From NCBI RefSeq assembly GCF_003991135.1, contig NZ_CP016379.1:2170001-2234000 (forward strand): a DNA stretch of 64,000 nt, read 5' to 3'. Below are positions 54,590 to 63,991 of this stretch, piece after piece. Within the stretch, counting starts at the first letter, position 1; every line of letters begins with the position of its first letter. Source of the stretch: Anoxybacter fermentans (GTDB taxonomy: Bacteria > Bacillota > Halanaerobiia > DY22613). The position numbers and the translations under genes were made by a program. Under the pieces are notes generated by a model. That model saw only the letters and a program-made list of their open reading frames with translations, searched no databases and had not been told where the DNA came from.

Positions 54590-55672
54590 TTAATTAGAAA
54601 ATTTAATATAAGGCAAAATTTGTTCCAGCAGTTCCGGAGTAATGGAATCTAATTTAAGTAATTCATTTTTGTTGAGAAATATCCCAAAGTTTTCACGATA
54701 ATCTACAATCTCCCTGGCCAGCTCATAACTCATTCCAGGAATATCCAAAAGATCTCCTAACGGTGCCTTATTAATATTTACCCGTATATCCTGTTCAGCC
54801 TCTAATTGCTTTTCTGTTTCCACCTTATAAGTCTCACCATCAGTAGTTACTACTATCGTACCATGGAGGTCATTTCTATAAATTTTAATATCTTTCCAAT
54901 TGAGTCTTTCCAGGACTTCATCTGTCGGATGTCCATAATTATTATTAGCACCAACCTGTATTACTGCCACCTCTGGACTCACACAAGTTAAAAACATATC
55001 ACCAGTAGAACTCTTACTTCCGTGATGTCCTACCTTTAAAATAGTGCTTTGTAAATCTACCTTATTCCATATCATACGGTCTTCAGTATCAAAACCTGCA
55101 TCACCTGTTAACAAAAAACTTACATTCCCAAAAACAGCCTTTATTACTATAGAAACGTCATTGACATCATCGCCATAATCCAATTGATCTTCATATGGAG
55201 CAAGTACTTTCAATTTAAGAAAAGGATCCTCTTTCATCTCAATTATATCACCGGCCAAAACAGTGGTAAAAAGAATTTTTTTATTTTTAATTGTGGTCAG
55301 ATAACTTTCATAAATTCCTGATGGATATACAACACCTGGATCAATAACCCTTTTCACTTTAATTCCATTTAATACATCAATTAATCCACCAATATGATCA
55401 GCATGGGGATGCGTACCAATTACTAAATCCAGTTCTTTTATACCTAACCGACGAATATAAATCAAAATTTTTCTTCCATTATCTGGATATCCCCCATCAA
55501 TCAATATATCTACCCCATTAGAACTATGTAACAAGATACAATCACCCTGACCAACATCGATAAAATGTACCTCTAGTGTAGGTTTATCCTCCGCCAAAAC
55601 AGGAAAAACCAGTTGAGCCACTAATATAATAGTGACAATAAGTAACATAATACGTTTAGACCATTTAAACAT
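54590..55672 (-). CDS. ComEC/Rec2-like metallo-beta-lactamase protein with HhH domain
   Basis: 360 residues. Signal peptide (1-27, ending VLA), metallo-hydrolase domain (about 32-285) with GTHPHADHIGGL, LTGDAGFDTE and GHHGSKSSTG, then a ComEA-like helix-hairpin-helix (about 298-360, VNINKAPLGDLLDIPGM). It matches the soluble C-terminal domain of ComEC fused to a DNA-binding module. Being exported, it probably acts on extracellular or periplasmic DNA as a nuclease; this is inferred. No comEC channel is in the window. Confidence 0.88.
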   Translation of the reverse strand: MFKWSKRIMLLIVTIILVAQLVFPVLAEDKPTLEVHFIDVGQGDCILLHSSNGVDILIDGGYPDNGRKILIYIRRLGIKELDLVIGTHPHADHIGGLIDVLNGIKVKRVIDPGVVYPSGIYESYLTTIKNKKILFTTVLAGDIIEMKEDPFLKLKVLAPYEDQLDYGDDVNDVSIVIKAVFGNVSFLLTGDAGFDTEDRMIWNKVDLQSTILKVGHHGSKSSTGDMFLTCVSPEVAVIQVGANNNYGHPTDEVLERLNWKDIKIYRNDLHGTIVVTTDGETYKVETEKQLEAEQDIRVNINKAPLGDLLDIPGMSYELAREIVDYRENFGIFLNKNELLKLDSITPELLEQILPYIKFSN

Positions 55673-55712
55673 TATTATTTACCTCCTTAAAAGTATATAA
55701 GCATTTTCCCTT

Positions 55713-56363
55713 CTAACATTTACTCTTAGCTTCGACGGAATAAAAACGTTCCACTAAACCTGATACCAGGTTAAATACTAGAGTTGCAAGCAAAATACCC
55801 GAAACCAGATCCAAAAAAACATGCTGTTTTACAAACAATGTAGATAAATTAATCAACCAACCGATTATTATAAAAAATATTTTTAAATTTTTCTTTATTT
55901 CCTCAACCTTTTTAATAACCTTCATACATAAATAAGTTGTCAAAACATGAATACTGGGAAAACAATTATACGGTAAATCATTTTTATAGATAATTCTTAC
56001 TAATTGAGAAAAAATATCAGTCCCTATAACATCAGGTCTTGGAACAGTTGTTTGAAAAATTGAATAGATAACAAAGCAAATCAAAACTCCTATATTAAAA
56101 GATAAAATTAATTTTAAATAAAATTTCCTATTGTTCAAAAAAATTATAAACCCTACTAAGGGAATATAAGCATACCAGATAATATAGGGTATAATCCAAT
56201 AGGGAGTAAATGGAACAAAGTTATCCAGAAATATTCCAAAATAAAATGTAAATTTTTTTGGATGATTAAATAAAGGATACAAGCTACTTATTAATAAATA
56301 TAATCCACTTAAAAAAAGTAAAATAATTTTCTCATTTTGTCTATAAAATAATCTGCTAAACAT
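55713..56363 (-). CDS. PAP2-type membrane phosphatase
   Basis: 216 residues from the ATG at 56363; the GTG at 56375 is weaker. About five to six transmembrane helices. The two recognisable PAP2 motifs are CFPSIHVLTTYL (near 130) and KQHVFLDLVSG (near 182), giving the catalytic His residues. The form resembles the inositolphosphotransferase/Aur1-like PAP2_3 group; likely acts on lipid phosphates such as undecaprenyl pyrophosphate or phosphatidate. Substrate inferred only. Confidence 0.82.
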   Translation of the reverse strand: MFSRLFYRQNEKIILLFLSGLYLLISSLYPLFNHPKKFTFYFGIFLDNFVPFTPYWIIPYIIWYAYIPLVGFIIFLNNRKFYLKLILSFNIGVLICFVIYSIFQTTVPRPDVIGTDIFSQLVRIIYKNDLPYNCFPSIHVLTTYLCMKVIKKVEEIKKNLKIFFIIIGWLINLSTLFVKQHVFLDLVSGILLATLVFNLVSGLVERFYSVEAKSKC

Positions 56364-56439
56364 TTGAGATATCACCGCCTGTATTTCATATTACCCGTTA
56401 ACTAATAATAAGTCAAGCCAAAAATTCCAATAAATAAAA

Positions 56440-56466
56440 AAAACAACCTCTTACAGGTTGTTTCTT
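56440..56466 (-). terminator. Terminator of tRNA operon
   Basis: Minus strand AACAACCT-gtaag-AGGTTGTT followed by T residues, 10 bp after tRNA-Val. Confidence 0.8.
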
Positions 56467-56475
56467 TCAAAAATA

Positions 56476-56552
56476 TGGTGCGATCGGACGGAGTCGAACC
56501 GCCGACCTCCACGATGTCAACGTGGCGCTCTAACCAACTGAGCTACGATCGC
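56476..56552 (-). tRNA. tRNA-Val (GAC)
   Basis: GCGATCG acceptor stem, D-arm GCTCAGTTGGTTAGAGC, anticodon loop TTGACAT, T-loop TTCGACT and encoded CCA. Last gene of a five-tRNA operon. Confidence 0.95.
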
Positions 56553-56563
56553 ATAAATAAAAA

Positions 56564-56654
56564 TGGTACCGGGAGCCGGACTCGAACCGGCACGGGTATT
56601 ATAATACCCATCGGATTTTAAGTCCGATGCGTCTGCCTATTCCGCCATCCCGGC
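56564..56654 (-). tRNA. tRNA-Leu (TAA)
   Basis: Class II tRNA with a long variable arm (GGGTATTATAATACCC), anticodon loop TTAAAAT, TTCGAGT T-loop, encoded CCA; G-T pair closes the acceptor stem. Confidence 0.95.
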
Positions 56655-56664
56655 ACAATAAAAT

Positions 56665-56738
56665 TGGAGGCGGCACCCAGATTCGAACTGGGGATCAAGG
56701 ATTTGCAGTCCTCTGCCTTACCACTTGGCTATGCCGCC
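56665..56738 (-). tRNA. tRNA-Cys (GCA)
   Basis: GGCGGCA acceptor, anticodon loop CTGCAAA, discriminator T and encoded CCA, the classical Cys identity set. Confidence 0.95.
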
Positions 56739-56745
56739 TCACCAG

Positions 56746-56820
56746 TGGAGCGAAAGACGGGACTCGAACCCGCGACCCTCACGTTGGCAACGTGATGCTC
56801 TACCACTGAGCTACTTTCGC
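56746..56820 (-). tRNA. tRNA-Gly (GCC)
   Basis: GCGAAAG acceptor, anticodon loop TTGCCAA, T-loop TTCGAGT, discriminator T and CCA. Confidence 0.95.
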
Positions 56821-56824
56821 ATAA

Positions 56825-56900
<76 letters not shown>

Positions 56901-56989
56901 ACGATGGAGTCAACGGGAAATGAGTCCGTATTTTTTATTTTACCATGACAGGTTGTAATATCAATTACTCCCCGTCACTCACATCTTTT

Positions 56990-57018
56990 ATTATACCTGA
57001 TTTTCAAGGAAACTGCAA
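56990..57018 (-). promoter_or_regulatory. Sigma-A promoter of the tRNA operon
   Basis: Minus strand TTGCAG (57013-57018), 17-bp spacer, TATAAT (56990-56995), 90 bp before tRNA-Phe. The rest of the 324-bp gap up to the LCP gene shows nothing else I can name. Confidence 0.82.
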
Positions 57019-57223
57019 GAGTTTTTTATGAAATTTTTAATCATTTAACTTAATTTATTTTTAATTCTTTTTTGCCTTACCGTTGACAGCATTAAGTATA
57101 TCTTATTTTTATTTAATAGTCAAAAGTTAAAAAAGACTATATATATCGATTATATCTACATAATAGGGTTATATCTCATCTTTTCTCTTAATAGCTAAGA
57201 TATTCCCGCCCATTTTTAAAATT

Positions 57224-58066
57224 TCATTCTGCTGGAATCCATAAGCCATTTATAAGTTCACCAGGTAATATTTCCACATTAACTTTTTCAATACCCTGAC
57301 TAAAAAACTTAAATCCCTTTAGAATCTGAGCACTTTCTATATCTGTCTCTAATTTCTCCCGAACTTGCAATACAGCATCACCAACTTTTTGAATTTGTGA
57401 AAAGTTCTTGATTTCAATAAGTCGTTCATAAATGGCCATTATAACTTTTTTCTGCCGTTCAATCCTTTCCAATACATTAGTTTTTGACCGTTTCAATCTT
57501 AACAATTTCAAAGTTTCTTCACCATTGAGTTTATTAATCCCTGGGTGAATAAAAAGACCATATTTAGGAAGATCAATAGACTCATCCATTCTAACCTGAA
57601 TCCCTCCTAAAATATCTATTAACTGAACAAAAGGTTGATAATCAATACCAATATAACCATTAATCTTTTTACCAGTAAGTTTTTCAATACCTGCTTTTAA
57701 TCCAGCAATTCCTTCCTTATCATAAATAATTTTTACTTCCTGATTATCTTCCAATACAGTATTAGGAGGGATGAATAGAATATCAATAGTTTTGGATACC
57801 GGATCTAAAGTTGCTGTAATAATGAGGTCTGTTTCTACTTTTACCTCTTTAGTTTTACCCTCTTCACTTGACATATCACGCCCATAAATCAAATAAATAG
57901 ATTTATCTACAACTTTTTCTTCATCTTTATGTTCAACTTTTTCTTCATCCTTCGAACCTATATCTGCCAACATTGGTGTTGTATTGGAATGGAAGAAATA
58001 AATATAAACAAAAATACCTATAATTAAAATTAAAACTGCCACTATGGCCGGCCACCATTTTTTCAT
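57224..58066 (-). CDS. Atypical LytR-CpsA-Psr (LCP) family protein
   Basis: 280 residues with an N-terminal membrane anchor (about 5-25), a short Lys/Glu-rich linker with a repeated KDEEKV, then an LCP fold (50-235). LCP proteins attach wall polymers to peptidoglycan from undecaprenyl carriers. Here several usual catalytic residues are changed: the expected IPRD reads IPPN, and the AL.YVR.R...D region reads TLKLLRLKRSKTN. 'LIDILGGIQVRMDE' and RIERQKKVI remain. Activity may be altered or lost. Single gene. Confidence 0.8.
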   Translation of the reverse strand: MKKWWPAIVAVLILIIGIFVYIYFFHSNTTPMLADIGSKDEEKVEHKDEEKVVDKSIYLIYGRDMSSEEGKTKEVKVETDLIITATLDPVSKTIDILFIPPNTVLEDNQEVKIIYDKEGIAGLKAGIEKLTGKKINGYIGIDYQPFVQLIDILGGIQVRMDESIDLPKYGLFIHPGINKLNGEETLKLLRLKRSKTNVLERIERQKKVIMAIYERLIEIKNFSQIQKVGDAVLQVREKLETDIESAQILKGFKFFSQGIEKVNVEILPGELINGLWIPAE

Positions 58067-58197
58067 AACATTTTTCTCCTCCTATCTCTTTTTTGCTTAA
58101 ATTAATAATTATACATACTGCCTAATTTTTCCTGCACAATTAAAAAATAATTTGCCTATTTTTCGTTAATTCAGAATATCACGAATTTTATGTAAAA

Positions 58198-58226
58198 GAC
58201 CTTAAGGAAAACTTCCTTAAGGCCCT
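58198..58226 (-). terminator. Terminator after the 80-residue membrane protein gene
   Basis: Minus strand CCTTAAGGAAG and TTTTCCTTAAGG form a stem followed by TCTTTTA. Confidence 0.78.
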
Positions 58227-58235
58227 TTCATCTTT

Positions 58236-58478
58236 CTAACTACCAAAGAGAAGTTTAAATAATAAAAATAAAGCAACCATTGTTAATGCAATAATAGCAA
58301 ACGGCACAAAGATAATTTGATAAGCCGCAATAGTCATTGCTAGAATATCTTTAAATCCAAAGTTAACCTTTCCTTTTTTTTCTTTTTCCTTTTTATCAGG
58401 ATCTGGATAGGTGTAAACTTTATCATACACGGCTAAACCCCCCTTTACTGTTTTTATTGTATCATCACTTACTGACAT
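58236..58478 (-). CDS. Small membrane protein of unknown function
   Basis: 80 residues from the ATG at 58478 (MSVSDDTIKTVKGGLAVYDK). A soluble lysine-rich half (about 25-38, DPDKKEKEKKGK) precedes two hydrophobic segments (about 42-60 and 62-78). The ribosome-binding site is weak, so the exact start is uncertain. A terminator follows. It neighbours the group II intron remnant. No family recognised. Confidence 0.55.
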   Translation of the reverse strand: MSVSDDTIKTVKGGLAVYDKVYTYPDPDKKEKEKKGKVNFGFKDILAMTIAAYQIIFVPFAIIALTMVALFLLFKLLFGS

Positions 58479-58509
58479 CTGCAATCATTTTTTATCTGAT
58501 CTAATGCAT

Positions 58510-59430
58510 AAATCGAGTAGGGTAACGCCAAGGTGATCAGCCTCGGCGTTATCCCTCTCACAGAATCGTACATACGGGCCTCGTATACGGCTCCTGATAA
58601 ACCTCAGTCGCTATTCATAATAACGATGCAAAACACCGACCTCATATCTCTGTAAATTTACCAGTCCAATCTCGTCAAACCATTTATTAGGCAATACCAT
58701 ATTGATTAATGGGCTGGCAGAATTCCTTCATCTCCTCATCGAAATCTTTTTGAACTCCCCTCGATAGCCCCAACTCTTCCACTCTTTCATCTTCTTCATC
58801 CTCAGTCTTCGCCTTATCCATTCCATTAACCTGGCAAAGACTGTCTTACAATTTGCTATCCTGAAATAATTCGCCCATCCCCTGATAATTGGATTTACTC
58901 CAGGTTCTTTCCATGATTCCTGAGAGTAAGTCGCTTGATTTTCTCTTTAAACTTTTTAATCTTATTCGGATGTACTGTGACAAATTTGGAGTATATGACA
59001 AAACCCAGATACGAAACCCCTTTATTTACATTAGTTAAATGTGTTTTCTCCCTGTTCACTACCAACTTAAGCTTATTTTCCAGTATCTCATAGGCTATGT
59101 CCAGCCAATCAAAGCATTTCGATAAGTCCATATCCATCACATATTTTAATCTGTATCTGTTCATGAACCTTTCTGCATTTGCTACTGCCTGCTGGCAGGA
59201 ACGACCTGACCTATAGCCATAACTTGATAGGTGAAAATCAGAATTAAAAAAGGTTACCCATCTGAAAACCCCGGTTCACTTCCGCTATGTTCCAAATTCT
59301 CCCTTCAGCTTCCTTCAGAACCTACCGTTACCAGTGACACCCTTGTTTACAGATTGTCTTCCCGCTGGTTAGACGACAGGGCTTCTTTCAGCCCATCAGC
59401 TCAGCAAACATGCCGGGCGAACAAAAATTA
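58510..59430 (-). pseudogene. Decayed group II intron with reverse-transcriptase fragments
   Basis: On the minus strand, domain I-like sequence is seen at 59230-59430 (CTGAAAGAAGCCCTGTCGTC, GTAACGGTAGGTTCTGAAGG). Reverse transcriptase/maturase fragments follow: YGYRSGRSCQQAV, VMDMDLSKCFD joined directly to LDIAYEILENKL (catalytic YADD region deleted), then VNREKTHLTNVNKGVSYLGF. A frameshift leads to NPIIRGWANYFRIANCKTVF in another frame. Near the 3' end are a domain V-like hairpin (58563-58593, GAGCCGTATACG/CGTATGTACGATTC) and a domain VI hairpin (58520-58555). Non-functional; the only content of this gene-free 1 kb. Confidence 0.85.
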
Positions 59431-59463
59431 AGGTCTGGTCAATGCCAGACCTTAAGATATTTT
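59431..59463 (-). terminator. Terminator of the HTH gene
   Basis: Minus strand TTAAGGTCTGG-cattga-CCAGACCTTAA followed by TTTTTG; also T-rich in the other direction. Confidence 0.8.
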
Positions 59464-59466
59464 TTA

Positions 59467-60147
59467 TTACATAACCAATTCCCCTGGAAAGCTCATTTCT
59501 ATACTATCTGACCGGAGATAATAATTTTCCAAACCAATTGGGATCCTGTTTAAAAGTATATAACGGGTTATAATAATTGCCTTCTCATATTTTTTAAGTC
59601 CAAGTCTTATACGAATATTCTCCTCAGGAGACTCAAATCTAACTATATTTTCCATAAACTGAATTCGATTGGTACCTTTACGGTCAAATAATTTGTAGAC
59701 CGAATCTAGAGTTTTAAACTCTTTATCGGTAAGGTCTTCTGAAAAATATGTTATCAGTTCTTTAATACAGAATGGATGGCCACCACTATAGCAGACTTGA
59801 CTGATTCGCCATAGTTTTTCTTCTTTGTTAATTTTCTGTAGTTCTTCAAACTCTTCTTCTAACAATTGATCAATACCTAAATCGCCTATCTCTATTTCAC
59901 TATTTTTTGGCTTCAATTTTAAGGCCATCTTCAAATCCGATTTAGTTTGAGTTTGCAGACGCTTTTCCATACTCCGCGCATATCTCTCACGTAATTCCAT
60001 TAGCGAAATATTTGCTTCTGATAAAATTGTTCTAACATAACGCGGGGTAGTTTGCACATACTCTGCTATGTCACTTATCTTTAAAAAAGGATCACTCTGC
60101 GCAAAGTTAATAATCTGCTCTTTTTTAGTTAATTCTCCAACTGCCAT
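59467..60147 (-). CDS. HTH-containing regulator with UTRA-like C-terminus
   Basis: 226 residues. Residues 8-60 form a helix-turn-helix (KISDIAEYVQTTPRYVRTIL as the HTH core). A charged linker follows (60-105), then a domain ending in 'YEKAIIITRYILLNRIPIGL' and YYLRSDSIEMSF, reminiscent of the UTRA ligand-binding fold of GntR-type regulators. The fusion is not one I recognise. Single gene between the intron remnant and a cloverleaf repeat; target and ligand unknown. Confidence 0.6.
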   Translation of the reverse strand: MAVGELTKKEQIINFAQSDPFLKISDIAEYVQTTPRYVRTILSEANISLMELRERYARSMEKRLQTQTKSDLKMALKLKPKNSEIEIGDLGIDQLLEEEFEELQKINKEEKLWRISQVCYSGGHPFCIKELITYFSEDLTDKEFKTLDSVYKLFDRKGTNRIQFMENIVRFESPEENIRIRLGLKKYEKAIIITRYILLNRIPIGLENYYLRSDSIEMSFPGELVM

Positions 60148-60269
60148 TTCTATTTCCCCCTTTTATGTAATTCCATATGATTTATGTTATTAGTATTACA
60201 CCATAATTCCGCTTCTATACATTATCTCTGCTAGATATCCTATAAAAGTTATTTAAAACTTCGGGCACT

Positions 60270-60470
60270 TAATCTTATCTTCGCTTCAAAAGAAATTTTT
60301 CGAACCATCTAAAGTTCGATCTCAGTCGAAATAAGGCACACTAATCAACGGGCCCTCCTGGCCCTTGATTAGCTTATCACATCCTATGATGAGGCCTTAT
60401 TTCAACTGAAATCTCACTAAGATAGTTAAACGAAAAATTTCTATATCGTTCAAAATTAGCTTTTTGCAAT
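60270..60470 (+). repeat. Palindromic cloverleaf repeat, copy M
   Basis: ~200-nt copy with a decayed left terminus; the rest is intact (GGGCC-ctcct-GGCCC apical stem, right end AAAATTAGCTTTTTGCAAT). It has the flanks of the extended unit: ACTTCGGGCAC at 60258-60268 on the left and a ~50-nt block at 60481-60535 on the right, ending where IS copy 2 begins. Confidence 0.85.
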
Positions 60471-60543
60471 TTTTTATAAATTATCTATACCAAATGTTAT
60501 CCTTAACCTACGAAAACTATAATTTTCTAAACATTAAAAAAAA

Positions 60544-62325
60544 GGGCTGTCCCAAAAGTAATTGATTACTTTTGGGCATAGCCCCCTTTTTTCATTGTTC
60601 ATTTCAAATTCATTGAAAATTTTTCTGTTAAGAAAATAAAAAAACCATAACCAATGTTCTATACTGTTGCCAGTTTAGCCAGGTTATGGGCTATACATAG
60701 TAAACCCCATTCAATTTTCACTTTCTCAAGACCACGTAGCATAAATCTCCTGAATGACCAATTGCCTTTGATCCTTCCAAAGACAGATTCTGCTTCAATT
60801 GCTCTTTGGGAATATAGCTTCTTGCCTTTTTCGGAACAAAGGTTTTCCTTTACTTTTTGCTTATATTCGCGTAATTTAAAATTTATTCCTATTATTCGAT
60901 CACCTTTGGCCCTGGTACAATTTTCTTTTAACTCACATCCATCACAATTTTCGCATTTGTAATATCTAATTTGTTTAGTATATCCATTTTCAGTCTTAAT
61001 TTCTTTTGTCTTACAGTAAATGAGTCTTTTTTGAGCAGGACAAATAAACTCGTCGTTTTCTTTATCATACGGCCAGTTTTCTACTTTAAATATATCATTT
61101 TTAAACTTCTTTTTTTGTTCTTTATGAAAAGTATTATACTTAACATAAATATTAGTATTGGCTTTCTCTAAGTAATCATAATTTTCTTCACTACCATAAC
61201 CTGAATCAGCTATCACATTTTCCGGAATCTTACCTGTAACTTCTTTTACTTTTTCTAAATGAGGTATTAAGCATCTTGAATCTGCCGGCCTTTGATGAAT
61301 ACTATAACCAACTACAAACTGATTCTCTGTACCTATCTGAACATTATATGCGGGCTTCAATTGCCCATTTTTCATGTGGCCTTCCTTCATTCTCATAAAA
61401 GTTGCATCAGTATCTGTTTTAGAATAACTGTTTCGTCCATTTAAAATCTCTTCCTGTTGCTCATATTTTTTCATTCTGGGAAGACATTTAGTCTTGAGCT
61501 CTTTAATTGTTTTTTTTAACTTCTTATCTTTGGAGTTCTTTTCTAGACGTTCTTCAAGTTCCTTAATTTTTTCTTCGAGTTTCTTTGAATCTATTTCTTT
61601 TCCTTCACCCATCTCCTCCAGGTCATTATCCCCATACAATCTATTCTCTTCTTCGTTGGTTTTCTCAATCTCTTTTAAAAGTTCATTAATTTTTGCCCTA
61701 AGCCTTGCTTTGTACTTCTTTGTCGCTTTTCTCCAGACAAAGCTATATTTGTTTGCATTAGCTTCTATTTTTGTACCATCTAAAAAGTAATTCTCTAACT
61801 TTACATATCCTTCTTCTATAAGAAGTTCCAATACTGATGCAAATACCTCATCAATAACATCTTTCATGATCTCTGATCTGAATCGGTTTATCGTCCGAAA
61901 ATCAGGTTTATTGTTACCACTAAGCCACATAAAATAAATATTTTCCCGAAGTGCCTTGGCAATTCGTCTTGATGAATATATTCTCTGAGTATAGGCATAT
62001 ACTATAACCTTAAGCATCATTTTCGGATGGTAGCTGCTTCTACCCCCACCTTTATATTTTTCAAGCAGGGGTTCAATATTCATCCTTTCTATAGCTGAAT
62101 TTACCACCCTTACTAAATGATTTTCAGGAATAAACACATCAAAACTCAAAAGCAACATTGTCTGATTCATATTATATTCAATAAATGTCTTTTTATTATG
62201 GTTTTTCCTCTTCATATTTATATTTTACCATAAAAAAAAGGTGTTGTCTTTATAAAAATTTCTGACAACACCTTTCTTTTAATATTTACTTTTGGGGGTT
62301 ATAAAGGGACTTTTGGGACAGCCCC
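60544..62325 (-). mobile_element. IS1182-type insertion sequence, copy 2
   Basis: 1782 bp, inverted relative to copy 1. Ends are GGGCTGTCCCAAAAGTAATT (60544 onward) and GGGACTTTTGGGACAGCCCC (ending 62325). The 3' terminal palindrome reads ...AAAGTAATTGATTACTTT... and the leader hairpin with TTTTTTTT lies upstream of the transposase. It lies immediately after the extended flank of repeat M. No clear target duplication seen. Confidence 0.9.
60659..62215 (-). CDS. IS1182-family DDE transposase, copy 2
   Basis: 518 residues, intact, about 98% identical to copy 1 (about 12 differences, for example TMLLLSF for TMLPLSF and FRRFMLRG for FRRFLLRG). Candidate catalytic residues LDGTKIEAN, IADSGYGS and AIEAESVFG are kept, so both copies look active or recently active. 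Confidence 0.93.
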   Translation of the reverse strand: MKRKNHNKKTFIEYNMNQTMLLLSFDVFIPENHLVRVVNSAIERMNIEPLLEKYKGGGRSSYHPKMMLKVIVYAYTQRIYSSRRIAKALRENIYFMWLSGNNKPDFRTINRFRSEIMKDVIDEVFASVLELLIEEGYVKLENYFLDGTKIEANANKYSFVWRKATKKYKARLRAKINELLKEIEKTNEEENRLYGDNDLEEMGEGKEIDSKKLEEKIKELEERLEKNSKDKKLKKTIKELKTKCLPRMKKYEQQEEILNGRNSYSKTDTDATFMRMKEGHMKNGQLKPAYNVQIGTENQFVVGYSIHQRPADSRCLIPHLEKVKEVTGKIPENVIADSGYGSEENYDYLEKANTNIYVKYNTFHKEQKKKFKNDIFKVENWPYDKENDEFICPAQKRLIYCKTKEIKTENGYTKQIRYYKCENCDGCELKENCTRAKGDRIIGINFKLREYKQKVKENLCSEKGKKLYSQRAIEAESVFGRIKGNWSFRRFMLRGLEKVKIEWGLLCIAHNLAKLATV

Positions 62326-62407
62326 TCCTAATCTATTTAAAGTCTTTACATCCAATCCAATTTTCTCTATCTGTAGAAATTATATACCACATCGAGGATA
62401 TTTTTGA

Positions 62408-63991
62408 TTAATCAGCTAACCAGATATCTTTCCAGTCATGAATAAATCCGAGCGGACTTGGTCTCAAACCGCGAACCTTTTCATTGTAGACTGCATTAGC
62501 TTTGGAGTACATTAAGAAGATATATGGATAGTCATCATGAATCAGTTCCTGAATTCTATAGTAAATCTTCTTCCGCTTCTCAATATCCATTGTAGTTCTA
62601 CCTTCTTCTAACAGTTTGTCAACTTCCGGGTTGCGGTAAGATACAAAGTTGAAACCGTCTTCAATCTGGCTGGAGTGGAAGAGTGAATAATCATCTGGGT
62701 CAGGACCCATACCGGTCCAACCAAGTACACATGCATCAAAATCTCTCTTCAAAATTCTCTCAGTGATGAAAGTAGTCCAGGTCAATGCATCTACTTCAAG
62801 TTTCACGCCAATCTTTTTCCAGAAATTCTGCACCAACTGCAGAACCTTTTCACGCGCAGCATTACCCTTGTTGGTAATCAGAGTAAAGGTAAGCTCCTTA
62901 CCATCTTTTTCACGAATTCCATCACCATCAGTATCAACCCAACCCGCTTCTTCTAACAGCCTCTTAGCTTCATCAACATTATACTCATACTCAGGAATAT
63001 TTGGATTGTAAGCCCACTTAATTCCGGGAACTACATTAGAAGTAGCTGGTCTACCCTGACCAAAGTAAGCAACCTTAATAATTGCTGGCTTATAAATAGA
63101 GATAGCCAGAGCTTTTCTTACACGAACATCTTTAAAGGGGTCTCTTGCCATGTTAAAACCAATATAAGTATAACCAAAATCCCAGCGGCTCCACAGTTTC
63201 AAGCCCTTAGCAGGAGCTTCTCTCTCTAGACGTGCAACTTCTGCAGGTGGTACAGAAGCACTATCAATATCACCAGCTTCAGCAGCAGCTAACAGAGCAT
63301 TCTGGTCAGCTACTACCTTATAGATAACCTTGTCTAAATAAACACGTCCACGATGATAATCTTCTCTTGCAACAAAGGTTGCATGATCATCATGTACCCA
63401 CTCTTCTAATACGAATGGACCAGTACCAACCGGATTCTGGTTAGCAGGATTGGTATTAATATCAGTACCAGCAAAGATATGAGCTGGTATAATTCCCCTA
63501 GTCATAGTACCATATAAGAAATCGGGGAATGGATACTTTAAAGTAAACTGAATTGTATAGTCATCAATAATTTTAATACTTTCAATAGGTTCTACAAGAT
63601 AACCACGAACGGTATTTGTATTAGGATCACCAATGATTTCAAAGGTATATTTAACATCTTCTGCTGTAAACTCATGACCATCACTGAATTTTACGCCTTT
63701 CTTTAAGTGGAAGGTCCATACAAGATTATCTTCAGAACTTTCAAAACTTTCACATAATGGACCTGGAATCGGTTCCATGGTATCTGGGTCTATATCCAAA
63801 ACAGCCTCATATACCATACTTGCATATGAACTTGCAGAGTTAGTTGTTCCAAGAACAGGGTTAATAACTTCCGCATCACCAATAGTACCTAAAATCAAAG
63901 TACCACCGTACTTTGGCTCTTCAGCTAAAACACCAAAACTCAAACCTAAAACTACTAAAGTTGCTAAAAGAACTACTAACTTCTTCTTCAT
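62408..63991 (-). CDS. Oligopeptide ABC transporter substrate-binding protein
   Basis: 527 residues, full length. SBP_bac_5 family: 'KYGGTLILGTIGDAEVINPV' at the mature N-terminus, LVWTFHLKKGVKFSDGHEFT (about 90-109) and 'VLGWTGMGPDPDDYSLFHSS'. The signal peptide (1-23) ends VLAEEP without a lipobox cysteine, so the protein should be periplasmic rather than lipid-anchored. It binds peptides or a related solute for an Opp/Dpp permease encoded outside the window (upstream or downstream unknown). The start is 9 bases from the window edge, so its regulatory region is not visible. Confidence 0.92.
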   Translation of the reverse strand: MKKKLVVLLATLVVLGLSFGVLAEEPKYGGTLILGTIGDAEVINPVLGTTNSASSYASMVYEAVLDIDPDTMEPIPGPLCESFESSEDNLVWTFHLKKGVKFSDGHEFTAEDVKYTFEIIGDPNTNTVRGYLVEPIESIKIIDDYTIQFTLKYPFPDFLYGTMTRGIIPAHIFAGTDINTNPANQNPVGTGPFVLEEWVHDDHATFVAREDYHRGRVYLDKVIYKVVADQNALLAAAEAGDIDSASVPPAEVARLEREAPAKGLKLWSRWDFGYTYIGFNMARDPFKDVRVRKALAISIYKPAIIKVAYFGQGRPATSNVVPGIKWAYNPNIPEYEYNVDEAKRLLEEAGWVDTDGDGIREKDGKELTFTLITNKGNAAREKVLQLVQNFWKKIGVKLEVDALTWTTFITERILKRDFDACVLGWTGMGPDPDDYSLFHSSQIEDGFNFVSYRNPEVDKLLEEGRTTMDIEKRKKIYYRIQELIHDDYPYIFLMYSKANAVYNEKVRGLRPSPLGFIHDWKDIWLAD

